From: Anaerolineaceae bacterium
Lineage (GTDB): Bacteria; Chloroflexota; Anaerolineae; Anaerolineales; Anaerolineaceae
Direction: 5' to 3'
NCBI GenBank assembly: GCA_016927865.1
Contig: JAFGLU010000122.1
Span: 18,356 to 82,355, forward strand
DNA length: 64,000 bases
The translations under genes and the position numbers were made by a program. The notes under the pieces were generated by a model, which was not told the DNA's origin, did no database searches, and saw nothing but the letters and a program-made list of their open reading frames with translations. Shown here in pieces: positions 49,017 to 57,091 of the stretch (positions within the stretch are counted from its first letter, which is position 1; each line of letters starts with the position of its first letter).

Positions 49017-49322
49017 GTAGCGCGGGTTTCTTACCCGCGTCTTGCTCGCCCCGTGGGCCACATCATGTAGGGGCTGGGTCTCCCAGCCCCCGGTCGCCCC
49101 CGCCAACATTGGATCGGGAAACCCGCCCCCTACCAGCCGCGGGATTGCTCCCCCGTAGCGCGGGTTTCTTACCCGCGTCTTGCTTGCACCGCGGGCCACA
49201 TCAGGTAGGGGCTGGGTCTCCCAGCCCCCGATCGCCCACCACCAACATTGGGTCGGGAGACCCGACCCCTACAAGCCGTGGGATTGCTCCCCCGTAGCGC
49301 GGGTTTCTTACCCGCGTCTTTT
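49017..49322. repeat. Tandem 138-139-bp repeat, 2.2 copies, each with three palindromes
   Basis: Units begin with GTAGCGCGGGTTTCTTACCC at 49017, 49155 and 49294; the third is cut after about 29 bases. Every full unit holds three hairpins: CGCGGGT-ACCCGCG, GGGGCTGGG-CCCAGCCCC and a GGGTCGGG-CCCGACCC type with copy-specific changes. It is not a CRISPR, because the unit is too long and continuous. Short frames through it, with a repeated KTRVRNPRY peptide, are artefacts. Confidence 0.8.
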
Positions 49323-49376
49323 TAACCCTTCCCTCACCAAAGATAGTCCCCCTCCCACCATCCGTGCTGTAAATTC

Positions 49377-49404
49377 GTAAGGGCAGTTCATGAACTGCCC
49401 TTAC
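49377..49404. repeat. 28-bp perfect palindrome (GTTCATGAAC family, copy 3)
   Basis: Core GGGCAGTTCATGAACTGCCC extended by GTAA and TTAC. It closes the repeat-rich spacer, mirroring the copy at 48931-48952. Confidence 0.75.
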
Positions 49405-49455
49405 ACAATAACTAAATAAAATCAAAATAGTTTTTAAATAATATTCAAACACCTA

Positions 49456-49484
49456 TTGACATTATTAAATTTTCGCTGTATAGT
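49456..49484 (+). promoter_or_regulatory. Sigma-A promoter of the ABC exporter operon
   Basis: TTGACA (49456-49461), 17-nt spacer, TATAGT (49479-49484), in a strongly AT-rich stretch. It is the best promoter in the window. Transcription should start near 49491. Confidence 0.85.
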
Positions 49485-49503
49485 ATATCCAGAATGTGAA
49501 ACT

Positions 49504-49554
49504 TGTGCCATTCGGCACACTGCATGCTCTCCAAACCAGGCCGGACGAGCCTGG
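49504..49554 (+). promoter_or_regulatory. Leader with two hairpins, the second terminator-like
   Basis: Hairpin 1: TGTGCC (49504-49509) pairs with GGCACA (49514-49519). Hairpin 2: CCAGGC (49536-49541) pairs with GCCTGG (49549-49554) and is followed by TATTTTATT. The second looks like a weak intrinsic terminator 26 nt before the exporter start, so attenuation is possible. Confidence 0.45.
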
Positions 49555-49579
49555 TATTTTATTGCCTCGTGAGGTCCTT

Positions 49580-50626
49580 ATGACACCTACCTACGCTATC
49601 GAAGCCGACAACCTGATCAAGAAATTCCCCAGCCGCCAACAGCCCGACAAAACCGGTGCGCCAAAGAAAAAGTTCTCCCTGCCCAACCCCTTCAAGCGCA
49701 CCCCACCCACCCTCTTCACTGCCGTGGACGGCGTCAGCCTGCAAATTCACCCCGGTGAAATCTTCGGCCTGCTTGGTCCAAACGGCGCGGGCAAGTCCAC
49801 CACCATCCGCATGTTGTGCACCCTGCTCGAGCCCACCAGCGGCGTCGCTCGCGTCAACGGATATGACACTGTCCGCAATGCCAATCTCGTCCGCCAAAAC
49901 CTGGGCACCGTCCTGGCCGGCGAGCGCAGCATCTACTGGAAGCTCACCGGGCGTGAGAACCTGGAATACTTCGCCGCCCTTTATCACATTCCCCCCGCCA
50001 TTGCCCGCAAGCGCATCGATGAACTGCTCGAGCGAATGGAGATCACCGCCCGCGCCAACGAATTGGTCGAGCGCTACTCCACCGGCATGCGCCAACGCAT
50101 CGCCATCAGCCGCGCCCTGCTGGCCCGCCCGCCCATCTTGCTCCTCGATGAACCCACCCTCGGCCTCGACCCGCAAGCCGCCCGAAACCTGCGCGAGTTA
50201 ATTTTGAGCCTCAAGACCGAAGGTCACACCATCCTGCTCACCACCCATTACATGGAAGAAGCCGACCAGCTTTCCGACCGCATCGGCATCATCGACCAGG
50301 GCAAGATCATCGCCCTCGATACACCTGCCGTGCTCAAAAACCGGATTAACCAGCAAGACGTCCTGCGCCTGGAAGTAGCCGGCTGGAAGCCCGAAATCGG
50401 CGAGAAGATCCAGTCCATGCCCGAGGTCGGCAGCCTGGTCACCCGTTACATGGGCTCCGAGTCGTTATGGGAGCTCACCTTGCACACGCCTAACAGCCGC
50501 GCCCTCCTGCCCAAGCTCATCGAGCAGGTCAACTTCAACGGCACCCACGTCGCCAACCTCAACGTGGTCAAGCCCTCCCTCGAGGATGTCTTCATCCAAC
50601 TGACCGGCAAGGCCCTGCGCGATTAA
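49580..50626 (+). CDS. ABC-2 exporter ATP-binding protein
   Basis: 348 residues from ATG 49580, with GAGG 5 nt upstream. A GTG at 49496 is in frame but would have to be translated almost from the first base of the transcript. Walker A GLLGPNGAGKSTT, signature YSTGMRQRIAI, Walker B LLLDEPTLGLD and the switch His in LTTHYMEEAD are all present. A variable insertion (KTGAPKKKFSLPNPFKR) lies before the core. The C-terminal 80 residues match the DrrA/CcmA-type tail. It drives export by the two following permeases. Substrate is unknown; drug or lipid export is usual for this group. Confidence 0.92.
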   Translation: MTPTYAIEADNLIKKFPSRQQPDKTGAPKKKFSLPNPFKRTPPTLFTAVDGVSLQIHPGEIFGLLGPNGAGKSTTIRMLCTLLEPTSGVARVNGYDTVRNANLVRQNLGTVLAGERSIYWKLTGRENLEYFAALYHIPPAIARKRIDELLERMEITARANELVERYSTGMRQRIAISRALLARPPILLLDEPTLGLDPQAARNLRELILSLKTEGHTILLTTHYMEEADQLSDRIGIIDQGKIIALDTPAVLKNRINQQDVLRLEVAGWKPEIGEKIQSMPEVGSLVTRYMGSESLWELTLHTPNSRALLPKLIEQVNFNGTHVANLNVVKPSLEDVFIQLTGKALRD

Positions 50627-50639
50627 CCCGGAGTCGATC

Positions 50640-51521
50640 ATGGAACCCACTCTCTCTGCCGTTCCCGCATCCCAATCGCTCAGCCACACCACCCTGGGCG
50701 CCGAACTGCGCGCCTTTCGCATGGTGGTCTGGCGCGAATGGGCTCACTTCATCCGCTACCCATCCTGGATCTTCGCCCTGCTAATCTGGCCGATCATCTT
50801 CCCTTCCACCTACATCCTCAGCGCGCGCGCCCTCTCCGGCCCCGATGGCAGCGGCCTGGGCCGCTTCCTCCAAACCGCCGGCACCGAGAACTTCCTCGGC
50901 TACATCGTCATTGGCACGCTGGTGTGGATGTGGCAGAACACCATCCTGTGGAACGTGGGCTTCGCCCTGCGAGGCGAGCAAATGCGTGGCACACTCGAGT
51001 CCAACTGGCTCAGCCCCACCTGGCGCTTCAGCTTCCTTCTGGGAGTCAGCCCTGTTCAGGTCATCATCATGTTGGTGTTCATCGTCGTATCCATTTTGGA
51101 GTTCAGCCTGTTCTTCGGCTTGCGCTTCAACGCCAACCTGCTCAGCCTGCTCCTGGTAGTCCTGGCCTCCCTGCCCAGCCTGTATGGCATCGGCTTCGTC
51201 TTTGCCAGCCTGGTCATCGCCGCCCGTGAAGCCGGTACCCTGGTCCAACTGGTGCGCGGCCTGGTCATGATCTTCTGCGGCATCACATACCCGCTCAGCG
51301 TCATGCCCATCTGGATGCAGTCCTTCGCCGAATGGCTGCCCCCCACCCTCATCATCCGCGCCGGGCGCGCCGCCGCGCTCACCGCTGCTCCCCCAGCTGC
51401 CCTTCAAGGCGACCTGCTCAAACTGCTCCTCTTCGGCGCTTTCTGGCTCATAACCGGTTACCTGGCCTTCTCCTTCATGGAGCGCCGTGCCAGCCGCCGC
51501 GGAACCGTTGGGCAATTCTAG
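50640..51521 (+). CDS. ABC-2 type permease 1
   Basis: 293 residues, six membrane helices. It has a cytoplasmic start of about 40 residues (FRMVVWREWAHFIRYPSW) and the ABC-2 permease pattern GTLESNWLSP on the coupling side. It is 13 nt after the ATPase gene. It should pair with the second permease to form a heterodimeric channel. Confidence 0.88.
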   Translation: MEPTLSAVPASQSLSHTTLGAELRAFRMVVWREWAHFIRYPSWIFALLIWPIIFPSTYILSARALSGPDGSGLGRFLQTAGTENFLGYIVIGTLVWMWQNTILWNVGFALRGEQMRGTLESNWLSPTWRFSFLLGVSPVQVIIMLVFIVVSILEFSLFFGLRFNANLLSLLLVVLASLPSLYGIGFVFASLVIAAREAGTLVQLVRGLVMIFCGITYPLSVMPIWMQSFAEWLPPTLIIRAGRAAALTAAPPAALQGDLLKLLLFGAFWLITGYLAFSFMERRASRRGTVGQF

Positions 51522-51533
51522 GAGATCATGATC

Positions 51534-52391
51534 ATGGCTACTCTCACCAAAAGCTTATCCCGCCCCACTCTGGCTTCACACCTGTATGCCCTGTGGCAGA
51601 TCACCGTCAAAGACTGGAAGCAGTACTGGCGCTACCCCCTCAACGCCCTTTCCACGGTCATCCAGCCCATCGTCTGGCTAACCCCGGTCTACTTCATGGG
51701 CATGGCTTTCTCAGTCAACGGTCGCGCCGAAGGTTTCGCCGGGTATGCCGGTACCACCGATTACATGTCCTTCATCATCGTTGGCAGCGCCATGACCAAT
51801 TTCATCATGGCGGTGTTCTGGGGCATGGGCTACGCCCTGAAAAGCGACATGGACGGTGGTGTACTCGAATCGAACTGGTTGTGCCCGCTGCCCCGCCCGC
51901 TGCTAATGATTGGCCGCACCTTCAGCAACATGATCACCACCGCCCTCACCTCGCTGGGTGTCGTGCTTCTCGGCTGGCTGTTCTTCGGCTTCAAACCCAC
52001 CGGCAACGTCCTCCCGGCTCTGCTGGCCATGCTGCCCATGCTCATCGGCCTGTACGGCTTTGGGCTGGCCTTCGCCTCTCTGGTCATGATTATGCGTGAT
52101 GCCAACACAATGGTCGATATCGGCAGTTTCCTGGTGCAAATCTTCTCCGGGGCCAACTTCCCGGTGAACTCGCTGCCGCGCTGGCTGCTGCCCGTCTCAC
52201 TGGCTATGCCCCTCACCTATGGCTTCGATGCGGTGCGCGGTTGGCTGCTGGGAACGAAGACTCTCCTGCCTATCCACATCGAGGTCTACATCCTGCTCGG
52301 CTCGATGTTCTTGCTGGTTGGGCTGGGCCTGATCACCTTCAAAGCCCTCGAACGCCGTGTGCGCATGAAAGGCACCCTGGGACAATACTAG
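51534..52391 (+). CDS. ABC-2 type permease 2
   Basis: 285 residues from ATG 51534, 9 nt after AGGAG; an ATG at 51528 is only 3 nt from that site. Six membrane helices. YRYPLNALSTVIQP-like entry (YWRYPLNAL) and GGVLESNWLCPLPR at the same place as GTLESNWLSP in permease 1 show the two are paralogues. A strong terminator follows. Confidence 0.88.
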   Translation: MATLTKSLSRPTLASHLYALWQITVKDWKQYWRYPLNALSTVIQPIVWLTPVYFMGMAFSVNGRAEGFAGYAGTTDYMSFIIVGSAMTNFIMAVFWGMGYALKSDMDGGVLESNWLCPLPRPLLMIGRTFSNMITTALTSLGVVLLGWLFFGFKPTGNVLPALLAMLPMLIGLYGFGLAFASLVMIMRDANTMVDIGSFLVQIFSGANFPVNSLPRWLLPVSLAMPLTYGFDAVRGWLLGTKTLLPIHIEVYILLGSMFLLVGLGLITFKALERRVRMKGTLGQY

Positions 52392-52411
52392 GCGCTGATC
52401 CTCCTTCAGGC

Positions 52412-52441
52412 GCGAGGCCGGCCAGCTTTGGCCGGCCTCGC
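52412..52441 (+). terminator. Intrinsic terminator of the exporter operon
   Basis: Perfect 13-bp GC-rich stem (52412-52424 with 52429-52441), 4-nt loop, followed by AATTTAA. It begins about 20 nt after the last permease stop. Confidence 0.75.
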
Positions 52442-52507
52442 AATTTAAGAACGCCGCATCAGTAGGATAAACGCATCTTGGAAAATTTTCCTGCAACAAC
52501 CTCGAAT

Positions 52508-52619
52508 ATGTCGTTGCGAGCCAGGCTTTGCTGGCGAAGCAACCTCCAATTCAGCTGGTAACCACACTTGGAGGTCGCCACGCTTTCCTCTCAAAGCCTC
52601 GGAAAGCTCGCGACGACAT
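52508..52619. repeat. Imperfect inverted-repeat element of about 112 bp
   Basis: Ends ATGTCGTTGCGAGC and GCTCGCGACGACAT are near-perfect complements. GCGAAGCAACCTCC and GGAGGTCGCCACGC inside also pair in part. This is the common GTCATTGCGAGC-type intergenic palindrome of many bacteria, with no coding capacity. The rest of the 52442-52696 spacer holds nothing I can name. Confidence 0.6.
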
Positions 52620-52696
52620 GCCTTAATATGCTCTTTTCATCAAAAGTGGAATGCCTTACATACGATTCGTTTACCCTGGCTGCATCCGTCCCTTTT

Positions 52697-52725
52697 TTGC
52701 GCTTTCGCCCATTTCGCGGTAAAAT
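52697..52725 (+). promoter_or_regulatory. Promoter of greA
   Basis: TTGCGC (52697-52702), 17-nt spacer, TAAAAT (52720-52725). The leader would be about 33 nt and contains the AAAGAGG ribosome site. Confidence 0.6.
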
Positions 52726-52764
52726 CGTATTTCCACAGTGAATATCCCATCGAAAGAGGTTCCT

Positions 52765-53235
52765 ATGTCCGACGTTCATTACCTGACCGCTGATGGATTG
52801 AAGCGGTTGAAAGAAGAACTTGAGCAACTGAAAGGCCCTGCCCGCGAGGATCTCTCTCGGCGGCTGCGCTCTGCCATTCAAATGGGCGATCTATCGGAGA
52901 ACGCCGACTACATCCAGGCCAAAGAAGAGCAGGGGTTTCTGGAAGGGCGCATTCAGGAGCTGACCAGCATCTTATCCAATGTGGCCATCATTGAAGAAAA
53001 TCTCGCCCACCGTGATAAAGTGGACATTGGCGCGCGCGTCACCATTCAGGAAGAGGGCTTCGACGACCTCGAAACCTATCAGGTGGTCGGCCCCAAAGAG
53101 GCCGATCCGCCCAATAACCGCATTTCTTACGAATCTCCCATTGGCCGCGCCCTCCTGGGCAAAAAGGTTGGCGAATTGGCCATCGCCGACACCCCCAATG
53201 GCCAGTTCGTCTTTAAAGTCATCAGCATCGAATAA
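52765..53235 (+). CDS. greA: Transcription elongation factor GreA
   Basis: 156 residues from ATG 52765 (AAAGAGG upstream). The N-terminal coiled coil covers about residues 8-75 and has at its tip GDLSENADYIQAKEEQG, whose acidic residues enter the polymerase secondary channel to trigger RNA cleavage. The C-terminal FKBP-like domain ends PIGRALLGKKVGE. It rescues backtracked RNA polymerase. It is a single-gene unit with its own promoter. Confidence 0.95.
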   Translation: MSDVHYLTADGLKRLKEELEQLKGPAREDLSRRLRSAIQMGDLSENADYIQAKEEQGFLEGRIQELTSILSNVAIIEENLAHRDKVDIGARVTIQEEGFDDLETYQVVGPKEADPPNNRISYESPIGRALLGKKVGELAIADTPNGQFVFKVISIE

Positions 53236-53575
53236 ACCAGGGCTTATCGCCTTTACGTGAATAGTTTGACAATGTCTCTTTAGATTTTCGAGCTTATGGG
53301 CCCACACCCACCTGCTGCGCGACCTGCTGGCAAAGCACCTTGGAATATTTAGCCCGTGATCGGAGCTCTCGCCAGAGCGCCGAAACGGCGAGGGGAGAAG
53401 ATTTCGCAAAAGTGAGGGGCTGAAAGCCCCTCACTTTTGCAGAATTCTTTCCCTCCCCCGGCAAAGTACCTGAGTGATTGAGTCTCTTGGCTGCCGGGGG
53501 AGGGTAGGGTGGGGGCAACGCACGAGCCTGAAGGTTGTGATTTTTTATTTTGCCATTGTTAAAGTAGTTACAAAA
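53236..53575. repeat. Non-coding spacer with two strong inverted repeats
   Basis: A perfect 15-bp stem with 5-nt loop lies at 53406-53440 (GCAAAAGTGAGGGGC arms). A 13-bp inverted repeat (CCCTCCCCCGGCA at 53451-53463 with 53492-53504) is followed by a GGGTAGGGTGGGGGC tract. Both look like dispersed intergenic repeats. Either could also end greA transcription. No gene is seen. Confidence 0.55.
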
Positions 53576-53604
53576 AGAGAGTGGATCGATTAGATCCACT
53601 CTCT
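53576..53604 (-). terminator. Terminator of the two-TM unknown gene
   Basis: 12-bp perfect stem (AGAGAGTGGATC arms) with a 5-nt loop. On the minus strand it is followed by TTTTTG, as in an intrinsic terminator. It lies about 36 nt after the stop of the gene at 53641-54651. Confidence 0.75.
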
Positions 53605-53640
53605 ACTCTTTGTATCGGGCTTTAACAGCTCTGACGCAGC

Positions 53641-54651
53641 TTACTTGGTGAAGACCTGCAACTCCAGCGTCATCTGGTCGAAGAAGCTATCCTCGGGCAG
53701 TGCGCCCGCCCCGTAGCTCATGGTGACCACGCGCGCTTCGAGGCGCAGGGTGGCGGTCTCCAGGCTGATGCGCTTGCCAGGTTCAGCCGACACCGGCTCG
53801 CCCTTGGAGGCCAGGCGCTGCTTGATCACTGGGTCGTTGAACGCATGGTCGCTCATCAGCACCTTGGTAACGGTTTGGATATCATTCTTGTCGAACAACC
53901 AGACTTCGAAGGCGGTTACCTTCTTCGGATCGCCCACACCAATGGTCTCAGAGATACCCACGCCGCACTCACCCAAGAACTCGCCAGTGGCAGAGTCGAT
54001 GCTGAACGAGTCATCGTACAGGTCGCTGCCCAGGGTGTAAGAGCTCAGGTAATTGACCACCGGAACGTTACCATCGGCATCCGGTTCAATCGGCGCTGGC
54101 TGCGCGCGCTCTTTCCGAGCGGCCGGCGTTGCACCGGCACCCTTGCCGCGGAACAGAAGCAGGTAGGCCACCACCCCGCCGACCACCAATGTCAGCAGGC
54201 ACATCAGCACCAGCAGGATGGTCAGGTTGGGGCCAGTCTTCTTTTCGGGCTCGGTTGTATCAGCCGGCTTGGTCTCATCTTGCGGAGCCTCTGGAACCAC
54301 CGGTGCAGCCGCAGCTTCACCCAGTGCCTTTTGCATATTGTCTAGCGCGGCGATGAAGTCCGGGTCGCCAGCCTTCGCCGCCCTCACGCGCCCAATTGCC
54401 GCATCTTTCTGATCAGCCAGCTCTTTCATGCGCAAATCAGCCAGACCAGTGTCTGGGTTCAGCCGGTAATCGGACACCATCATCAGCACCCATTGGTCCT
54501 GCAAGTCAGTTCGCAGGTGCTCAGCCGCCGCGTCGGTATAATTGGTCGGCCAGATTCTCCACGCGAACAACAGACCAAACGCCAGGCCGAGGATTGCCCC
54601 AAGCACAGCGGCAATGATCGGTCGCTTCAAATACTCTTTTACTGTTTCCAT
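53641..54651 (-). CDS. Unknown two-TM membrane protein
   Basis: 336 residues, not a family I can name. A first membrane helix (about 12-32, AAVLGAILGLAFGLLFAW) ends in WRIWP. A helical, charged region (about 40-112) is followed by a Pro/Glu/Thr-rich linker (about 113-140), a second membrane helix (about 144-167), a Lys/Arg/Pro stretch and a C-terminal globular domain of about 150 residues with mixed strands (YLSSYTLGSDLYDDSFSID, FEVWLFDKNDI, LEARVVTMSYG). The linker and middle helices face outside if the N-terminus is inside. It is a single gene with its own terminator, between greA and topA. Confidence 0.7.
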   Translation of the reverse strand: METVKEYLKRPIIAAVLGAILGLAFGLLFAWRIWPTNYTDAAAEHLRTDLQDQWVLMMVSDYRLNPDTGLADLRMKELADQKDAAIGRVRAAKAGDPDFIAALDNMQKALGEAAAAPVVPEAPQDETKPADTTEPEKKTGPNLTILLVLMCLLTLVVGGVVAYLLLFRGKGAGATPAARKERAQPAPIEPDADGNVPVVNYLSSYTLGSDLYDDSFSIDSATGEFLGECGVGISETIGVGDPKKVTAFEVWLFDKNDIQTVTKVLMSDHAFNDPVIKQRLASKGEPVSAEPGKRISLETATLRLEARVVTMSYGAGALPEDSFFDQMTLELQVFTK

Positions 54652-54767
54652 GGTTCCGCTCCTGATTTATGCAGATTATGCCTTAGTTGCTGGTTCACAC
54701 ACTACATTATTGTAGACCAAACTTTCGAAGGATGCAACTAATTTCAAGGATGCAAACTTCGTGCCAC

Positions 54768-57080
54768 CTAACTCGTTTCTCCCGCAGGTTCGCCAAATTG
54801 CTCCGCCAGGAAAGTCGCCTGACAGGCCATACACTGGTATTCTCGTTTATTGGCAACAACCAGCGTGCCGCCGCAATTCGGGCAGGGATGGGCAACCGGG
54901 CGCTTCCAGGAGGTGAATGAACAGTTGGGATAGTTCTCACAGCCGTAGAAGATGCGCTTCTTGCGTGTCTTCCGCTCCACCAACTCGCCGCCATCCTGCG
55001 GGCACTTCACACCGATCTTTTGCAGCCAGGGTTCGGTATGCCGGCAAGCGGGGAAACCGCTGCAGGAAATGAACTTGCCAAAGCGTCCCCAACGGATCAC
55101 CAAATCCTTGCCGCACTTGGGGCAGGCTCGCCCAATCTTCTCCAACTCGGCCTTGGTCTCGGGCATTTCTGCTCGCGCCCGGGCCAACTGTGGCGAAAAT
55201 TCACCGTAGAAGTCACGCACCACCTCGGTCCAATTCCGTCCGCCCGAAGCCACCTCATCCAGGTCTTCTTCCATTTGAGCGGTGAAGCCCATATCTACGA
55301 TCTGGGTAAAGTATTCCACCACCAGGTCGTTCACCAGGAAGCCTGTCTCGGTGGGCAGCAAGCGTTTCCCATCACGGACCACATAGCCGCGCTCTTGAAT
55401 CGTGGTGAGGATCGGCGCGTAGGTGGAAGGTCGCCCCACCCCATGCTCTTCCAGCAGCTTCACCAAAGAAGCCTCGGTGTAACGCGGTGGAGGTTGGGTA
55501 AAGTGCTGCTCGGGCAGCAGCCGCACCAACTTCTGCTTCTGGTTTTCTTCCAACCCCGCCGGGATGCGTGCATTGGGCGAATCTTCATCCGGTGCCAGGT
55601 CCTCGTCTCTGGTTTCTTCATACACCACCAGGAAACCGGGGAACTTGACGGTCGATCCGCTCGTGCGCAGCAAATACTTGTGCTGAACGCCCGTCGCATC
55701 GATTTCGACTGTCAAAATGTCATAGACTGCCGATTCCATTTGGCAGGACACAAAGCGCTGCCAGATCAATTGATACAGCTTGAACTGATCATTTGACAAA
55801 TAAGGTTTCACCTTCTCAGGAAGGCGCAGCGCAGAGGTCGGGCGGATGGCCTCGTGGGCTTCCTGAGCGCCGGCTGCGCGGGTTTTGTATGTGAGCGGGG
55901 CATCCGGCAGGTAGGTCTTACCGTAGGTGTCCAAAATGTACTGGCGCACTTCGGCCAGCGCCATCTCTGACAAATTGGTCGAGTCGGTGCGCATATAGGT
56001 AATCAAACCGGTCGGCGCGCCTTCGCCAATGTCCAGGCCTTCATATAACTGCTGCGCCAGCGCCATTGTCCGCCGCGCCGTATACCCCAGCCGCCTCGAA
56101 GCATCCTGCTGCAAGGTGCTGGTAATAAAAGGCGCCTCGGGACGCCGCCGCCGTTCGCTGCGCTTAATTCGCGCAATGACATACTCGGCTTCATCCATAT
56201 CTCCCAGCAGCGCCTGCACCGAACCCTCATTGGGCAACTCAGGGTCGGCCCCGTCCACCTTGGTCAGCTTGGCACGGAAACTGGTTTTTCCACCCACCGG
56301 TTTGAGCTCGGCTTCGATCGTCCAGTATTCCACCGGAATGAAGGCATCCACCTCACGCTCGCGCTCAACAATGGCCCGCAGCGCTACAGACTGCACGCGC
56401 CCTGCCGAAAGCCTGCCGCGCACCTTTTCCCACAAAAGCGGGCTAATGCTGTAGCCCACTAGGCGATCCAGTACGCGCCGGGCCTGTTGGGCATCCACCA
56501 GGTGTGAGTCAATCTCACGTGTGTGTGCGAAAGCTTCGTCAATGGCCGGTTTGGTGATCTCATGGAACACCACCCGCCGGGTGATCGAAGGCTCGATGGC
56601 CGCCGCTTCCATCAAATGCCAGGCAATGGCCTCTCCCTCGCGGTCGGGGTCGGTCGCCAGGTAGATTTCTTCAGCCGTTTTGGCCAGCTCTTTAAGTTCT
56701 TTCACTACCGCGCGTTTCTCGTTGGGAACCCGGTACTTCGGAGTGAACCCGTTTTCAATATCCACCGACAGCTCTGAGCGCAGCAGGTCGCGCACATGCC
56801 CCACCGAGGCACGCACGGTGTAACCTTTGCCCAAGAAGCGCCCCACGGTCTTGGCCTTGGCCGGAGATTCAACAATCACCAGCTTGCCGCTGCGAGGGGG
56901 CTTTTTTCGCTCCGGCGCTTTCATCCCCTCGTGGGCCTCCGTCCGGCCAATCCGGAACAGCTTGGTGCCGCACACGCCGCATTCACCTCGCGTGATAGGA
57001 GTCGCGGCGGCATTAAAGTCCGCCACGGGATTCATGACTTCACGTTTGGTTCTGCATTTAACACAATAGGCTTCCAACAC
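54768..57080 (-). CDS. topA: DNA topoisomerase I with N-terminal DUF5679 zinc ribbon
   Basis: 770 residues. Residues 1-53 form a separate zinc ribbon (Cys6, Cys9, Cys34, Cys37; AYCVKCRTKREV, GVCGTKLFRIG) of the DUF5679 type, which most TopA proteins lack. The TOPRIM domain has Glu71 (VIVESPAKAKT) and DPDREGE (Asp144, Asp146, Glu148). The nucleophile is Tyr362 in TYMRTDSTNL. Three C-terminal zinc-finger units (CPKCGKDL..., CPQDGGEL..., CPNCGGTL...) end the protein. It relaxes negative supercoils. It is 11 nt after manC in the dprA-manC-topA run. Confidence 0.96.
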   Translation of the reverse strand: MLEAYCVKCRTKREVMNPVADFNAAATPITRGECGVCGTKLFRIGRTEAHEGMKAPERKKPPRSGKLVIVESPAKAKTVGRFLGKGYTVRASVGHVRDLLRSELSVDIENGFTPKYRVPNEKRAVVKELKELAKTAEEIYLATDPDREGEAIAWHLMEAAAIEPSITRRVVFHEITKPAIDEAFAHTREIDSHLVDAQQARRVLDRLVGYSISPLLWEKVRGRLSAGRVQSVALRAIVEREREVDAFIPVEYWTIEAELKPVGGKTSFRAKLTKVDGADPELPNEGSVQALLGDMDEAEYVIARIKRSERRRRPEAPFITSTLQQDASRRLGYTARRTMALAQQLYEGLDIGEGAPTGLITYMRTDSTNLSEMALAEVRQYILDTYGKTYLPDAPLTYKTRAAGAQEAHEAIRPTSALRLPEKVKPYLSNDQFKLYQLIWQRFVSCQMESAVYDILTVEIDATGVQHKYLLRTSGSTVKFPGFLVVYEETRDEDLAPDEDSPNARIPAGLEENQKQKLVRLLPEQHFTQPPPRYTEASLVKLLEEHGVGRPSTYAPILTTIQERGYVVRDGKRLLPTETGFLVNDLVVEYFTQIVDMGFTAQMEEDLDEVASGGRNWTEVVRDFYGEFSPQLARARAEMPETKAELEKIGRACPKCGKDLVIRWGRFGKFISCSGFPACRHTEPWLQKIGVKCPQDGGELVERKTRKKRIFYGCENYPNCSFTSWKRPVAHPCPNCGGTLVVANKREYQCMACQATFLAEQFGEPAGETS

Positions 57081-57091
57081 GGTGTTCTCTC

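Noticed and set aside
49017..49322. CRISPR array
   Set aside because: The repeats are 138-139 bp and contiguous, without spacers, and no cas gene is near.
48939..49452. Short minus-strand frames with repeated KTRVRNPRY peptide
   Set aside because: They are translations of the tandem palindromic repeat units and have no ribosome sites.
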